64,000 bases of DNA. It comes from Pseudomonas sp. CC6-YY-74. GTDB lineage: Bacteria > Pseudomonadota > Gammaproteobacteria > Pseudomonadales > Pseudomonadaceae. The notes below the pieces were generated by a model. It did no database searches, was not told where the DNA came from, and saw only the letters and a program-made list of their open reading frames with translations. The position numbers were made by a program, and so were the translations under genes. The DNA lies in the NCBI RefSeq assembly GCF_002025205.1, contig NZ_CP019947.1, positions 1,557,501 to 1,621,500 of the forward strand, in the 5' to 3' direction. Below are positions 56,483 to 64,000 of this stretch, one piece after another. How positions within the stretch are numbered: the first letter of the stretch is position 1; every line of letters starts with the position of its first letter.

Positions 56483-56824
56483 ATGAGCAGTTTGACCATC
56501 AAGTACACACGCAATGGCGCCCTGGCCAGTATCGGGCTGTACCTGATGATCGCCATCCCCTTGCTGAGTCTGAACCACGCGAAAGCACAGAGCCAAGCCA
56601 GCGCCGTGCAGCAGAACGCTTGCGCGAAACTAGCTCGCGCAGCAGCCCATATTTCGCTACGACGTTGCTACGCGAGCAGAATCTCCACATCGACTGACAG
56701 GGTCAGAAGTTTTCGTTCCTCGCAGCTTTCTCCAACAGCAAGGCCGGTGGTAGGAAGCGCTCGCCATACTGCTCGGCCAGGTACTGAGCGCGGCCAACGA
56801 AATCGCGGATGCCGTACTGGTTGA
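56483..56824 (+). CDS. putative exported protein, doubtful or truncated
   Basis: GGAGCAGGGAT precedes ATG at 56483, and the first 45 residues resemble a signal peptide (NGALASIGLYLMIAIPLLSL to AKAQS). After about residue 70 the frame runs antisense into the fadB-like gene and turns low-quality Arg/Ser-rich sequence, so the mature part is probably truncated by a deletion that joined it to the fadB-like gene end. Confidence 0.35.
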   Translation: MSSLTIKYTRNGALASIGLYLMIAIPLLSLNHAKAQSQASAVQQNACAKLARAAAHISLRRCYASRISTSTDRVRSFRSSQLSPTARPVVGSARHTARPGTERGQRNRGCRTG

Positions 56825-58847
56825 TGAACTGCAGCGCCCCACCGGTCCAGGCGGCGAAGCCGATGCCGAAGATCGAACCGATGTTGGCATCCGACACCGA
56901 CGTGAGCACACCCTCCTCCACGCAGCGCACGGTCTCGATGGCCTGGATGAACAGGATACGGTCGCGCACATCCTGCTGCGATATCTGTGCGTCAGGTTTT
57001 TCGAAACGAGCCTTGAGATTCGGCCACAGGTGCTTCTTGCCACCGACCGGGTACTCGTAGAAACCCGCACCGGCCGCTTTGCCCGGACGTTTGTATTCAT
57101 TGAGCATCAGCTCGATCACCGCGAAGGCCGGGTGCTGCGCGCTGCTCTTGCCCTCTTCGGCCAGATCCTTGAGGGTCTGCTGACGAATGTGGTTCATCAG
57201 GCTCATGGACACTTCGTCACTGATCGCCAGCGGGCCGACCGGCATGCCGGCCTTGCGCGCTTCGTTTTCGATCATCGCCGCCGACACGCCCTCGCCGAGC
57301 ATGGCAATGCCTTCATTGGTGAAGGTGCCGAACACCCGCGAGGTGAAAAAACCCCGGCTGTCGTTGACCACTATCGGGGTCTTGTTGATCTGCATGACGT
57401 AGTCGAAACCGCGGGCCAGGGTTTCGTCGCTGGTGCGCTCGCCTTTGATGATTTCCACCAGCGGCATCTTCTCCACCGGGCTGAAGAAATGCAGGCCGAT
57501 AAACTTGTCCTGGTTCTGCACCGCGCTGGCCAGGCCGGTGATCGGCAGGGTCGAGGTGTTCGAGGCGATCAGCGCACCGGGCAGCGCCGCGGCTTCGGCC
57601 GCCGAGGTGACCTTAGCCTTGAGGTCGCGGTCCTCGAATACCGCCTCGATGATCAGGTCGCAGCCCTCGAAGTCCGCCTCGCGGGCGCTCGGGGTGATCC
57701 GCGCGAGAAAAGCGTCGCGTTTCTCGGCGCTCATCTGGCCACGGCCGACCTTCTTCTCCAGCAGCTTGGCCGAGTAGGCCTTACCCTTCTCTGCGGCTTC
57801 CAGCGAGACGTCCTTGAGCACCACCTCGATGCCAGCGGCAGCAGACACATAGGCGATGCCCGCCCCCATCATGCCGGCACCGAGCACGCCGACCTTCTTG
57901 GTCACATAGGGCGCGAAGCCTTGCGGGCGTGAACCGCCGGCGTTGATTTCATTGAGCTGGAACCAGAAGGTGCCAATCATGTTCTTCGCCACTTGCCCGG
58001 TGGTCAGCTCGGTGAAGTAGCGCGCCTCGATGATCTGTGCGGTGTCGAAGTCAACCTGGGCGCCCTCGACCGCGGCGCACATGATCTTCTCCGGTGCGGG
58101 GAAGCAGCCCTTGGTCTTGTCGCGTAGCACGCTCGGGGCGATGGCGAGCATCTGCGCCACGTAGGGGCTTGATGGCGTGCCGCCGGGGATCTTGTAGCCG
58201 GTCACATCCCATGGCTGCTTGGGTGCCGGGTTAGCGACAATCCAGGCGCGGGCCTTGGCCAGCAGGTCCTCCTTGTCGGAGGCCAACTCATGGATCAGGC
58301 CAGCCTTGAGCGCGGCATCCGGGCGTACCTTCTTGCCTTCGAGCAGATACGGCAGGGCCTTTTCCAGCCCCAGCAGGCGCACCATGCGCACCACCCCGCC
58401 GCCGCCGGGCAGCAGGCCGAGGGTCACTTCCGGCAGCCCGAGTTGCACGCTGGAACTGTCCAGGGCAATGCGGTGATGACAGGCCAGGCAGATTTCCCAA
58501 CCACCACCCAGGGCCGCGCCATTGATCGCCGCCACCACCGGTTTGCCCAGGGTTTCCAGGCGGCGCAGTTGGCCTTTGATATTCAGGATCATCGCGTAGA
58601 AGGCTTGGGCGTCGGCCTTGGTGACCTTGATCAGTTCACCCAGGTCGCCGCCAGCGAAGAAGGTCTTCTTCGCCGAGGTCACAATCACCCCGGCGATGGA
58701 ATCCTTTTCGGCTTCCAGGCGCGCAACGGTTTTACCCATGGACTCGCGGTACACCGCGTTCATGGTGTTGGCACTCTGGCCAGGCATGTCCATGGTCAGG
58801 ACGACAATATTGTCCTGGCCCTTTTCGTAACGGATGGCGTCAGTCAT
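56703..58847 (-). CDS. FadB/FadJ-like fused enoyl-CoA hydratase / 3-hydroxyacyl-CoA dehydrogenase
   Basis: A 714-residue beta-oxidation enzyme. N-terminal hydratase domain (residues about 1-190: AAINGAALGGGWEICLACHH and GLPEVTLGLLPGGGG hold the oxyanion and catalytic glutamate sites), then the NAD-binding dehydrogenase (VGVLGAGMMGAGIAYVSAAA; HFFSPVEKMPLVEI catalytic His) and C-terminal domains. It would form a trifunctional unit with the thiolase encoded next upstream on the same strand. Confidence 0.9.
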   Translation of the reverse strand: MTDAIRYEKGQDNIVVLTMDMPGQSANTMNAVYRESMGKTVARLEAEKDSIAGVIVTSAKKTFFAGGDLGELIKVTKADAQAFYAMILNIKGQLRRLETLGKPVVAAINGAALGGGWEICLACHHRIALDSSSVQLGLPEVTLGLLPGGGGVVRMVRLLGLEKALPYLLEGKKVRPDAALKAGLIHELASDKEDLLAKARAWIVANPAPKQPWDVTGYKIPGGTPSSPYVAQMLAIAPSVLRDKTKGCFPAPEKIMCAAVEGAQVDFDTAQIIEARYFTELTTGQVAKNMIGTFWFQLNEINAGGSRPQGFAPYVTKKVGVLGAGMMGAGIAYVSAAAGIEVVLKDVSLEAAEKGKAYSAKLLEKKVGRGQMSAEKRDAFLARITPSAREADFEGCDLIIEAVFEDRDLKAKVTSAAEAAALPGALIASNTSTLPITGLASAVQNQDKFIGLHFFSPVEKMPLVEIIKGERTSDETLARGFDYVMQINKTPIVVNDSRGFFTSRVFGTFTNEGIAMLGEGVSAAMIENEARKAGMPVGPLAISDEVSMSLMNHIRQQTLKDLAEEGKSSAQHPAFAVIELMLNEYKRPGKAAGAGFYEYPVGGKKHLWPNLKARFEKPDAQISQQDVRDRILFIQAIETVRCVEEGVLTSVSDANIGSIFGIGFAAWTGGALQFINQYGIRDFVGRAQYLAEQYGERFLPPALLLEKAARNENF

Positions 58848-58903
58848 TACTTAATTCCTTTCTTGCAGGCAGTTGCGCTCGACTGGAGGGCAACGCAGAA
58901 ACC

Positions 58904-59012
58904 GTAGGAGCGGCGGGGACGCCCAGTTCATGCCCGCGATCATCAGCGGCGTAGGATGGGGTGAGCCTGCAATACCCATCGATGGGTATCCCTTCGCTCC
59001 ACCCATCCTACG
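58904..59012. repeat. REP-like hairpins between the fadB- and fadA-like genes
   Basis: A diverged GTAGGAGCGGCGGGGACGCC unit lies at 58904, followed at 58951-59012 by a long palindrome with GTAGGATGGG and CCCATCCTAC arms around an inner AATACCCATCGATGGGTAT stem. The arm resembles the element after agmR. Confidence 0.7.
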
Positions 59013-59014
59013 GG

Positions 59015-60220
59015 TCAGATACGCTCGATAATCGTCGCGATACCCATCCCACCGCCCACGCAGAGGGTGGCCAGGCCATAGCGCAACTGGCGCTTCTCCA
59101 GTTCATCGAGCAGGGTGCCGAGGATCGCGCAGCCGGTAGCCCCTAGCGGGTGGCCCATGGCGATGGAGCCGCCGTTGACGTTGACCTTGTCTTCGCTCAC
59201 GCCCATGTCCTTCATGAACTTCATCACCACCGAGGCAAAAGCTTCGTTGACCTCGAACAGATCGATGTCGCTGACAGTCAAGCCGGCCTTGGCCAGCGCC
59301 TTGCGCGTAGCCGGTGCCGGGCCGGTGAGCATGATGGTCGGGTCGGTACCGATCACTGCCGTAGCGACGATGCGCGCCCGCGGCTGCAAACCCAACTCCT
59401 TGCCCTTGGCCGCGCTGCCGATCAGCATCAACGCCGAGCCGTCGACTATGCCGGAGCTGTTGCCCGGGGTGTGCACGTGGTTGATCTGCTCGACATGGCT
59501 GTAGACCCGCAGCGCGGTGCTGTCGAAGCCCATCTGCCCCATCACTTCGAAGCTCGGCTTGAGCTTGCCCAGGCCCTCCAGGGTGCTGTCGCCGCGAATG
59601 AGCTCATCGTGATCGAGCAGCACGACACCGTTCTGGTCGGTCACCGGGATCAGCGTCTTGTCGAACGAGCCATCGGCGCGCGCGCGCGCCGCCTTCTGCT
59701 GCGAGCGCAGGGCATAGGCGTCGACATCGGCACGACTGAAGCCCTCTAGGGTGGCGATCAGATCGGCACCGATGCCCTGGGGGGTGAAATGGCTGTGCAG
59801 ATTGGTCGCCGGGTCCATGACCCAAGCGCCGCCATCGGAGCCCATGGGCACGCGCGACATCGACTCGACGCCGCCCACTACCACCAGGTCCTCGAAACCG
59901 GAGCGCACTTTCATCGCGCCCAGGTTCACCGCCTCCAGGCCCGATGCGCAGAAGCGATTGAGCTGCATGCCCGAGACACTGACGTCCCAGTCGGCGACCA
60001 TGGCGGCGGTCTTGGCGATATCGGCGCCCTGGTCACCCACGGGGGTCACACAGCCGAGCACGATGTCATCGACCTGACTGGTATCCAGGTTGTTGCGCAC
60101 TTGCAGGGCGTTGAGCAGACCAGCGACCAGGTTGACTGGTTTAACGCTGTAGAGCGCGCCGTCTTTCTTGCCTTTTCCGCGGGGCGTGCGCACCGCATCG
60201 AAAATAAATGCTTCGGTCAT
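59015..60220 (-). CDS. acetyl-CoA acyltransferase (thiolase, FadA-like)
   Basis: A 401-residue thiolase that cleaves 3-ketoacyl-CoA. Active-site Cys in [12 protein letters not shown], His in [14 protein letters not shown], second Cys in [11 protein letters not shown]. It starts the minus-strand pair with the fadB-like gene, and an inserted REP-like element separates them. It is more like the FadA5/AtoB group than classical FadA by its N-terminal [13 protein letters not shown]. Confidence 0.92.
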   Translation of the reverse strand: MTEAFIFDAVRTPRGKGKKDGALYSVKPVNLVAGLLNALQVRNNLDTSQVDDIVLGCVTPVGDQGADIAKTAAMVADWDVSVSGMQLNRFCASGLEAVNLGAMKVRSGFEDLVVVGGVESMSRVPMGSDGGAWVMDPATNLHSHFTPQGIGADLIATLEGFSRADVDAYALRSQQKAARARADGSFDKTLIPVTDQNGVVLLDHDELIRGDSTLEGLGKLKPSFEVMGQMGFDSTALRVYSHVEQINHVHTPGNSSGIVDGSALMLIGSAAKGKELGLQPRARIVATAVIGTDPTIMLTGPAPATRKALAKAGLTVSDIDLFEVNEAFASVVMKFMKDMGVSEDKVNVNGGSIAMGHPLGATGCAILGTLLDELEKRQLRYGLATLCVGGGMGIATIIERI

Positions 60221-60750
60221 GACGTCCTCGAATTTCCAGCGGAGGGATAGTTACTGGCGCGTCGTTAGCTGACAGGCGGCTGTCGGGCTTCGGCAAGTAG
60301 AGCGACCCTGGGTCCGGCAGACTCCCGGAACCAGATTGCGCCAGTTATTGATGAGTGGCTCTACCATACCCTCAGCCTAACCAAGCTCAATGACCGAAGT
60401 GCTCAGGCACATTGACCACTCTGCTCAGACGAACGGTCACCTGCTGGCGTTATGCAGGCACAGGCCGGTCTAATGGCTCTGGTTCAAGGGTTGCTCAGGC
60501 TCTTTGCCGAACCAGGCATAACTGAATGTTTCAAATTTTAGGCGGCTAGCAACCAAGTCATCTAAGCGATCTGTGACATGCACCCTAGAGTTAGCATGAC
60601 TACACGGAAATAGAGTTACAAAAGTAGGTGCCGCCGCCGGGTTTTTCCGGGGTGGTTGTTCCGTCCACGCCCAGGCGTGACGCTGCAGCCCGACAGGCCT
60701 TTAGAGCGGGTATTCGACGCCACACCAACAAAAACAAAAGGCAGATGGCC
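60221..60750. other. intergenic region, nothing recognised
   Basis: About 530 bases upstream of the thiolase gene and the small peptide gene. Presumed promoter of the thiolase at the left end. A frame to the left of the peptide start is open but without recognised content. Confidence 0.4.
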
Positions 60751-60846
60751 ATGTTCAAACAGCCAAAAATCCGGCAAGCGAGTCTGATCGTATTCGCCAC
60801 GGCCTTGATCCTGATTCTTCCCAACCTGACCCGTCTGGTCGGCTGA
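60751..60846 (+). CDS. 31-aa membrane peptide
   Basis: ATG at 60751 lies nine bases after AAAGG; an earlier ATG two codons upstream is too close. The product MFKQPKIRQASLIVFATALI continues with LILPNLTRLVG: a basic N-terminus and one helix. Family not recognised. Confidence 0.45.
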   Translation: MFKQPKIRQASLIVFATALILILPNLTRLVG

Positions 60847-61017
60847 CCCCTTCCCCGTCCAGTTGCTGTGTGCCGCATGAAACGCGGCAACGCAGCACGG
60901 CACTGGCAAGAGTGGCAGCCATGGCTAGGTCAACCACTGGCAACGCCGGCGCTTGCGCTCGGGCATTTTCAATTATGCTAAGGCCTCGATGATCGATATT
61001 TCCCCGAGGAGTTCTGC

Positions 61018-61377
61018 ATGCGTGTCTTGGCTACCGTTCTGGCACTGTTACTCAGCTTGCCGCTTGCCGCAGATGAAATCTCGCTACAGCGCGCGGTTAT
61101 TGCACTGCAAACACCTGACGCGGTGCTGATTGATGTACGCACTGCAGAAGAATTCTCCGCCGGCGCCCTGCCCGGAGCCAGCCGTATTGGCCATGAGCAG
61201 ATCGCTACGCAGATTGCCGCCTTGGCCCCCGATAAAAACACGCCCATCGTGCTCTATTGCCGCAGCGGCAGGCGCTCGGCACTCGCCCAGGACAGCCTGG
61301 TGCAACTGGGTTATCGCAACGTGATCAACGCTGGCGGCTACGACCAGCTGAAGCAGGCACTGGCCCAGCAAAATTGA
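61018..61377 (+). CDS. exported rhodanese-like sulfurtransferase
   Basis: A 119-residue protein with a signal peptide (to LPLAA) and one rhodanese domain. The active-site cysteine lies in IVLYCRSGRRSALAQDSLVQ (CxxGRR loop typical of PspE-like single-domain enzymes). ATG at 61018 follows GAGGAG. Its stop overlaps the next start (TTGA), so it is translationally coupled to the cytochrome c gene, suggesting a shared role in periplasmic sulfur or redox chemistry. Confidence 0.88.
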   Translation: MRVLATVLALLLSLPLAADEISLQRAVIALQTPDAVLIDVRTAEEFSAGALPGASRIGHEQIATQIAALAPDKNTPIVLYCRSGRRSALAQDSLVQLGYRNVINAGGYDQLKQALAQQN

Positions 61378-62204
61378 ATCTGCGGGTAGTGCTGCTTGCC
61401 TTGCTGACGCTGAGTAGCGCCACGCAGAGCGCCGAGTTGCGACTGCAACTCGGCAACGCCAGCCAGATCTGGAGCAGCGCCGAATTACTCGCCCACCCTC
61501 AGGCCCAGCACATTGAGATTGCCGATGACGTCAGCTACAAGCGCGTCATGAGCTACCGCGCGGTGCCGCTGGCGGCGCTGCTCGACGGCGTGCAACCTGG
61601 CGACCATCTACAAGTAGTGGCACTCGATGGTTTTGCCGCAGAACTGCCGGCGGCCGCCGTGCTCAACCAAAGCGGCGCGCAGGCCTGGCTGGCGGTGGAA
61701 GATCCGGCTATGCCCTGGCCACCCCTGGCGACCGGAAAACCCAGTGCCGGGCCGTTTTATCTGGTCTGGCAACACCCTGCGGCCAGTCATATCGGCCCGG
61801 AGCAGTGGCCGTTTCAGGTCGCACGCATCCGCAAGCTGGCGGCTGTAACCGAACGCTTTCCACAATTACTGCCCGCCACCGATGCTCCTGCGCAGGTGCA
61901 GGCCGGCTTCGTGCAGTACCAGAAGCACTGCATGGCCTGCCATCGCCTGAATACTGCCGGTGACTCGCAATTCGGCCCCGACTTGAATGTGCCGCATAAC
62001 CCGACTGAGTATTTCGCGGCTGATTTCCTCCACACCTATATCCGCAACCCGCAGCACCTGCGGCGCTGGCCGCAAGGCCGGATGCCGGGATTCGCAGCGG
62101 CGGTATTGAGCGATGCCGAACTGGCGCAGCTACTCGATTACCTGCGGCATATGGCCGGGCGCAAGGTGCCGAAGGGTAACGTGAAGGCTACTGCTCCTGG
62201 TTAA
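61374..62204 (+). CDS. c-type cytochrome with N-terminal molybdopterin-binding-like domain
   Basis: A 276-residue exported protein. After a signal peptide, the first 140 residues (SYKRVMSYRAVPLAALLDGV; AWLAVEDPAMPWPPLATGKP) resemble sulfite-oxidase-like molybdopterin-binding domains, without a conserved cysteine. The C-terminal cytochrome c domain has heme motif CMACH and a probable Met ligand in GRMPGFAAAVL. TTG at 61374 overlaps the rhodanese stop, chosen because no other start has a ribosome site. Confidence 0.8.
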   Translation: MNLRVVLLALLTLSSATQSAELRLQLGNASQIWSSAELLAHPQAQHIEIADDVSYKRVMSYRAVPLAALLDGVQPGDHLQVVALDGFAAELPAAAVLNQSGAQAWLAVEDPAMPWPPLATGKPSAGPFYLVWQHPAASHIGPEQWPFQVARIRKLAAVTERFPQLLPATDAPAQVQAGFVQYQKHCMACHRLNTAGDSQFGPDLNVPHNPTEYFAADFLHTYIRNPQHLRRWPQGRMPGFAAAVLSDAELAQLLDYLRHMAGRKVPKGNVKATAPG

Positions 62205-62310
62205 AAGCACAACAGCCGATGCCGGCGGTGGGCACGACGCCCCCACCCGAGCAAATGAAACACCAGCCCATGCGCCAGGATTACGTTCTGCGCAGCAAAT
62301 CTGCCAGCGG

Positions 62311-62945
62311 CTACTCCCAGTAATCGCCTGGCGCTTCCGCTAGTTGGCCGAGCCGTGTGCTCAGGCTGCCGCAGCACTGCTGACGAATTTCTTCGAAATA
62401 GGCATCGCCTTCACGGACGCGCAAACCGCTCGGCACCTCAAAGCTGTCCGCTTGGTAGACCCGCAAATTCAGCGGCATACCGACCGACCGGTTGCTGCGG
62501 ATGGTCGAGTTGAAGCAAATCAAGGCACAACGCAGCGCCAGCTGCAGAGGCGTTGGGTAACTCAGTGCGCGGTCGAGGATCGGCTTGCCGTATTTGCTTT
62601 CGCCAGCCTGGAAGTACGAGGTGTCCTCGGTAGAGGCGATGAAGTTAGGTTGTACAGCGCCGGGGACTTCACCGTGGATCTGCCCACCGAGCAAAATCGA
62701 GCAGCCCAGTTCGATGCCCTGAGTCAGGGTGGCGCCGCCATCGTGGGCCAGCACTTCGCGCAGGGTATCGCCCACCAAGGTCGCAGCGGAAAACAGGTTC
62801 GATACATTGTGCAAATCTTCGCCGCCCCTCCAGACGATGGCGCAGCAGGCTGATCACCGACTGCGAAGTGGCCAGGTTGCCGGCGTTTTGCAGGACGATC
62901 AAACGCTCGCCGGGCGTCACGCACTGCCATGCGGCAGTGCCGTGC
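62311..62945 (-). pseudogene. proteasome-type protease (COG3484 family), truncated and frameshifted
   Basis: The second half is clear (MHNVSNLFSAATLVGDTLRE to LTQGIELGCSILLGGQIHGE and the C-terminal RVREGDAYFEEIRQQ). The first part, in another frame, has PGERLIVLQNAGNLATSQSV, then ISLLRHRLEG. They join near 62840, where a G run is one base too long (GAGGGGC for GAGGGC). The normal N-terminal 35 or so residues, including the nucleophile region, are missing and replaced by a short stretch abutting the next gene, so it is inactive. Confidence 0.7.
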
Positions 62946-62948
62946 ATC

Positions 62949-63656
62949 TCAAGCCAACGCCAGCTTCAACCAATGCCGATAGAAACCTTCGGCCACCTGA
63001 TTGAGGGCGGCTATTTTGCCCGGCAAATCATCGAGCATCTGCGCCTGGCTTTGCTGGCTGGGCTGATGCTCATCGAGCAGATGCAGCCAGTCGCCGAGCC
63101 ATTGCCGCACCAACGCCTCGGTCATTTCCGGGTGCCCCTGCATAGCGAAGATCTTCTCACCCCAGCTGAACGCCTGATTGTCACACCAGGGGCTACTCAA
63201 CAACGGCTGGGCGCCCTGCGGCAGGCCGAAGGTGTCACCGTGCCACTGGAAGACCGGAAACTGCTGCGGCACATGGGCCAACCAGGGACTCGCTGCGGCC
63301 CCGTGTACCTGCTCGAGCAACTGCCAGCCGCTCTCGGTGTATGGCATACGGCTGATTTCGGCGCCCAACGCCTTGGCCAGCAACTGACCACCCAGGCAGT
63401 GGCCGATCAGGGGAATATCGCGCCGGATGAAATGCTGCAGCGCCGCTATTTCGCTAGCCAGCCAGGGCAAGGGGTCGTTGACGCTCATGGGTCCACCCAT
63501 GATCGCCACGGCCTTGGGGCGATCCAGGTCAATGCCTTCCAGTTCGCCAAGATCGACCCGTAGCGTATGAAAATCCAGCCGCGCCTCATCCAGCACCTTG
63601 GCTAAATGGCCCGGCGGACAATAATCGATGTGGGTCAGAATCAGGATATCGCTCAT
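62949..63656 (-). CDS. class I glutamine amidotransferase (GMP synthase-like)
   Basis: A 235-residue protein with a GATase fold: VAIMGGPMSVND, nucleophile Cys in PLIGHCLGGQLLAKALGAEI, His in FAMQGHPEMTEALV. GGAGG precedes the ATG at 63656. The family includes enzymes acting on gamma-glutamyl or small-molecule amides; the substrate here is not known. Confidence 0.88.
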   Translation of the reverse strand: MSDILILTHIDYCPPGHLAKVLDEARLDFHTLRVDLGELEGIDLDRPKAVAIMGGPMSVNDPLPWLASEIAALQHFIRRDIPLIGHCLGGQLLAKALGAEISRMPYTESGWQLLEQVHGAAASPWLAHVPQQFPVFQWHGDTFGLPQGAQPLLSSPWCDNQAFSWGEKIFAMQGHPEMTEALVRQWLGDWLHLLDEHQPSQQSQAQMLDDLPGKIAALNQVAEGFYRHWLKLALA

Positions 63657-63727
63657 TAACAGCCTCCGCCGCCAAGTCTGCAGCAAAGCGGCTGCTCGGG
63701 TCGAGAGGCCAATAGCGAAAGATAGGC

Positions 63728-63756
63728 GCATCGGCCAGTCAGGAACCGGCCGATGC
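63728..63756 (-). terminator. terminator of the RraB-like gene
   Basis: GCATCGGCC and GGCCGATGC with an 11-base loop, 24 bases past the stop on the minus strand. Confidence 0.7.
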
Positions 63757-63779
63757 TCATGGCGGAAGCTAACTGGCTA

Positions 63780-63992
63780 TCAAGGTTGCAGGCCTTTGAC
63801 CTCCTGCGTCACACCCCAACCGTCCAGCTTGCCGCCAAGCGGGGCCACGACCGACTCCAGGTCATGTTCGAAGTCGCCAATGCCGTGGTAGGTCGCATAC
63901 ATCACTTTGCTCACTTGCAGGTGCCAGGCGCCGTCATCACGCTCGGTGACCAAGGCATGCAAGGACTCACCACGAAAGTTTCTGGTCGCCAT
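63780..63992 (-). CDS. RraB-like / hypothetical protein, perhaps incomplete at right edge
   Basis: Seventy residues ending in GDFEHDLESVVAPLGGKLDGWG, with a VSKVMYATYHGIGDFE core. The pattern of the second half recalls the RraB (RNase E inhibitor) family, with PLGG-x-DGWG near its C-terminus. ATG at 63992 is the first in-window start, but the frame continues open to the window edge, so the true start may lie outside. Confidence 0.45.
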   Translation of the reverse strand: MATRNFRGESLHALVTERDDGAWHLQVSKVMYATYHGIGDFEHDLESVVAPLGGKLDGWGVTQEVKGLQP

Positions 63993-64000
63993 GCGAGCCC

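Overview
The window looks like the chromosome of a Pseudomonas or a close relative. It is GC-rich, carries GTAGGAGCGGGC-type REP hairpins, and has Pseudomonas neighbourhoods such as dusA-tal-rssC/rssB-PilZ-mlaA and efp-earP, with an EF-P that has Arg32. The left half is mainly a PQQ-dependent alcohol oxidation locus. The right half is mostly ordinary chromosome.

Layout. 1-500: edge of a periplasmic binding protein gene and a 37-residue membrane peptide. 998-3137: cysI and a DUF934 gene (assimilatory sulfite reduction). 3555-24500: quinoprotein island. On the minus strand are an aldehyde dehydrogenase (pedI/exaC, frameshifted), a PedH-type dehydrogenase whose Asp-Phe-Asp motif predicts lanthanide dependence, an EthD-like gene, a relic of a SoxYZ-like carrier, a binding protein, cytochrome c550 and a cupredoxin-like protein. 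Divergently, on the plus strand, are the PQQ-associated ABC system (binding protein, beta-propeller, ATPase, frameshifted permease), a broken CXXCW protein and the LuxR-type regulator AgmR/ErbR. Then on the minus strand come a FIST sensor with an overlapping hybrid kinase, a porin and pqqF. A 15-bp imperfect palindrome (consensus CTACTNCCTTGGTAG) recurs at six places, about 70-120 bp upstream of the start codons of these units, and is a candidate common operator.

24500-34435 is accessory DNA: an IS3-type transposase relic, a quinone reductase, a decayed MerR regulator with a hexamer expansion, then a RidA / three-subunit HcnABC-like dehydrogenase / TRAP transporter / LysR locus that probably imports and oxidises an amino or imino acid, and finally an integrase relic abutting dusA.

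34559-64000 is conserved chromosome: dusA, tal, rssC/rssB, PilZ, mlaA, queF, pyrF, PhzF, two LysR genes around a TauE exporter, efp-earP, an aspartic protease-like gene, tRNA-Ser(GGA), crotonase, a chemoreceptor, plsC, two glutamine amidotransferases, a fadB/fadA-like pair, a rhodanese-cytochrome c pair and a damaged proteasome-type protease.

Several genes carry single-base lesions (pedI, the permease, the CXXCW gene, the integrase and the protease), while neighbouring housekeeping genes are intact. Real decay and assembly error cannot be told apart from this sequence alone. No CRISPR array, rRNA or complete mobile element was seen.
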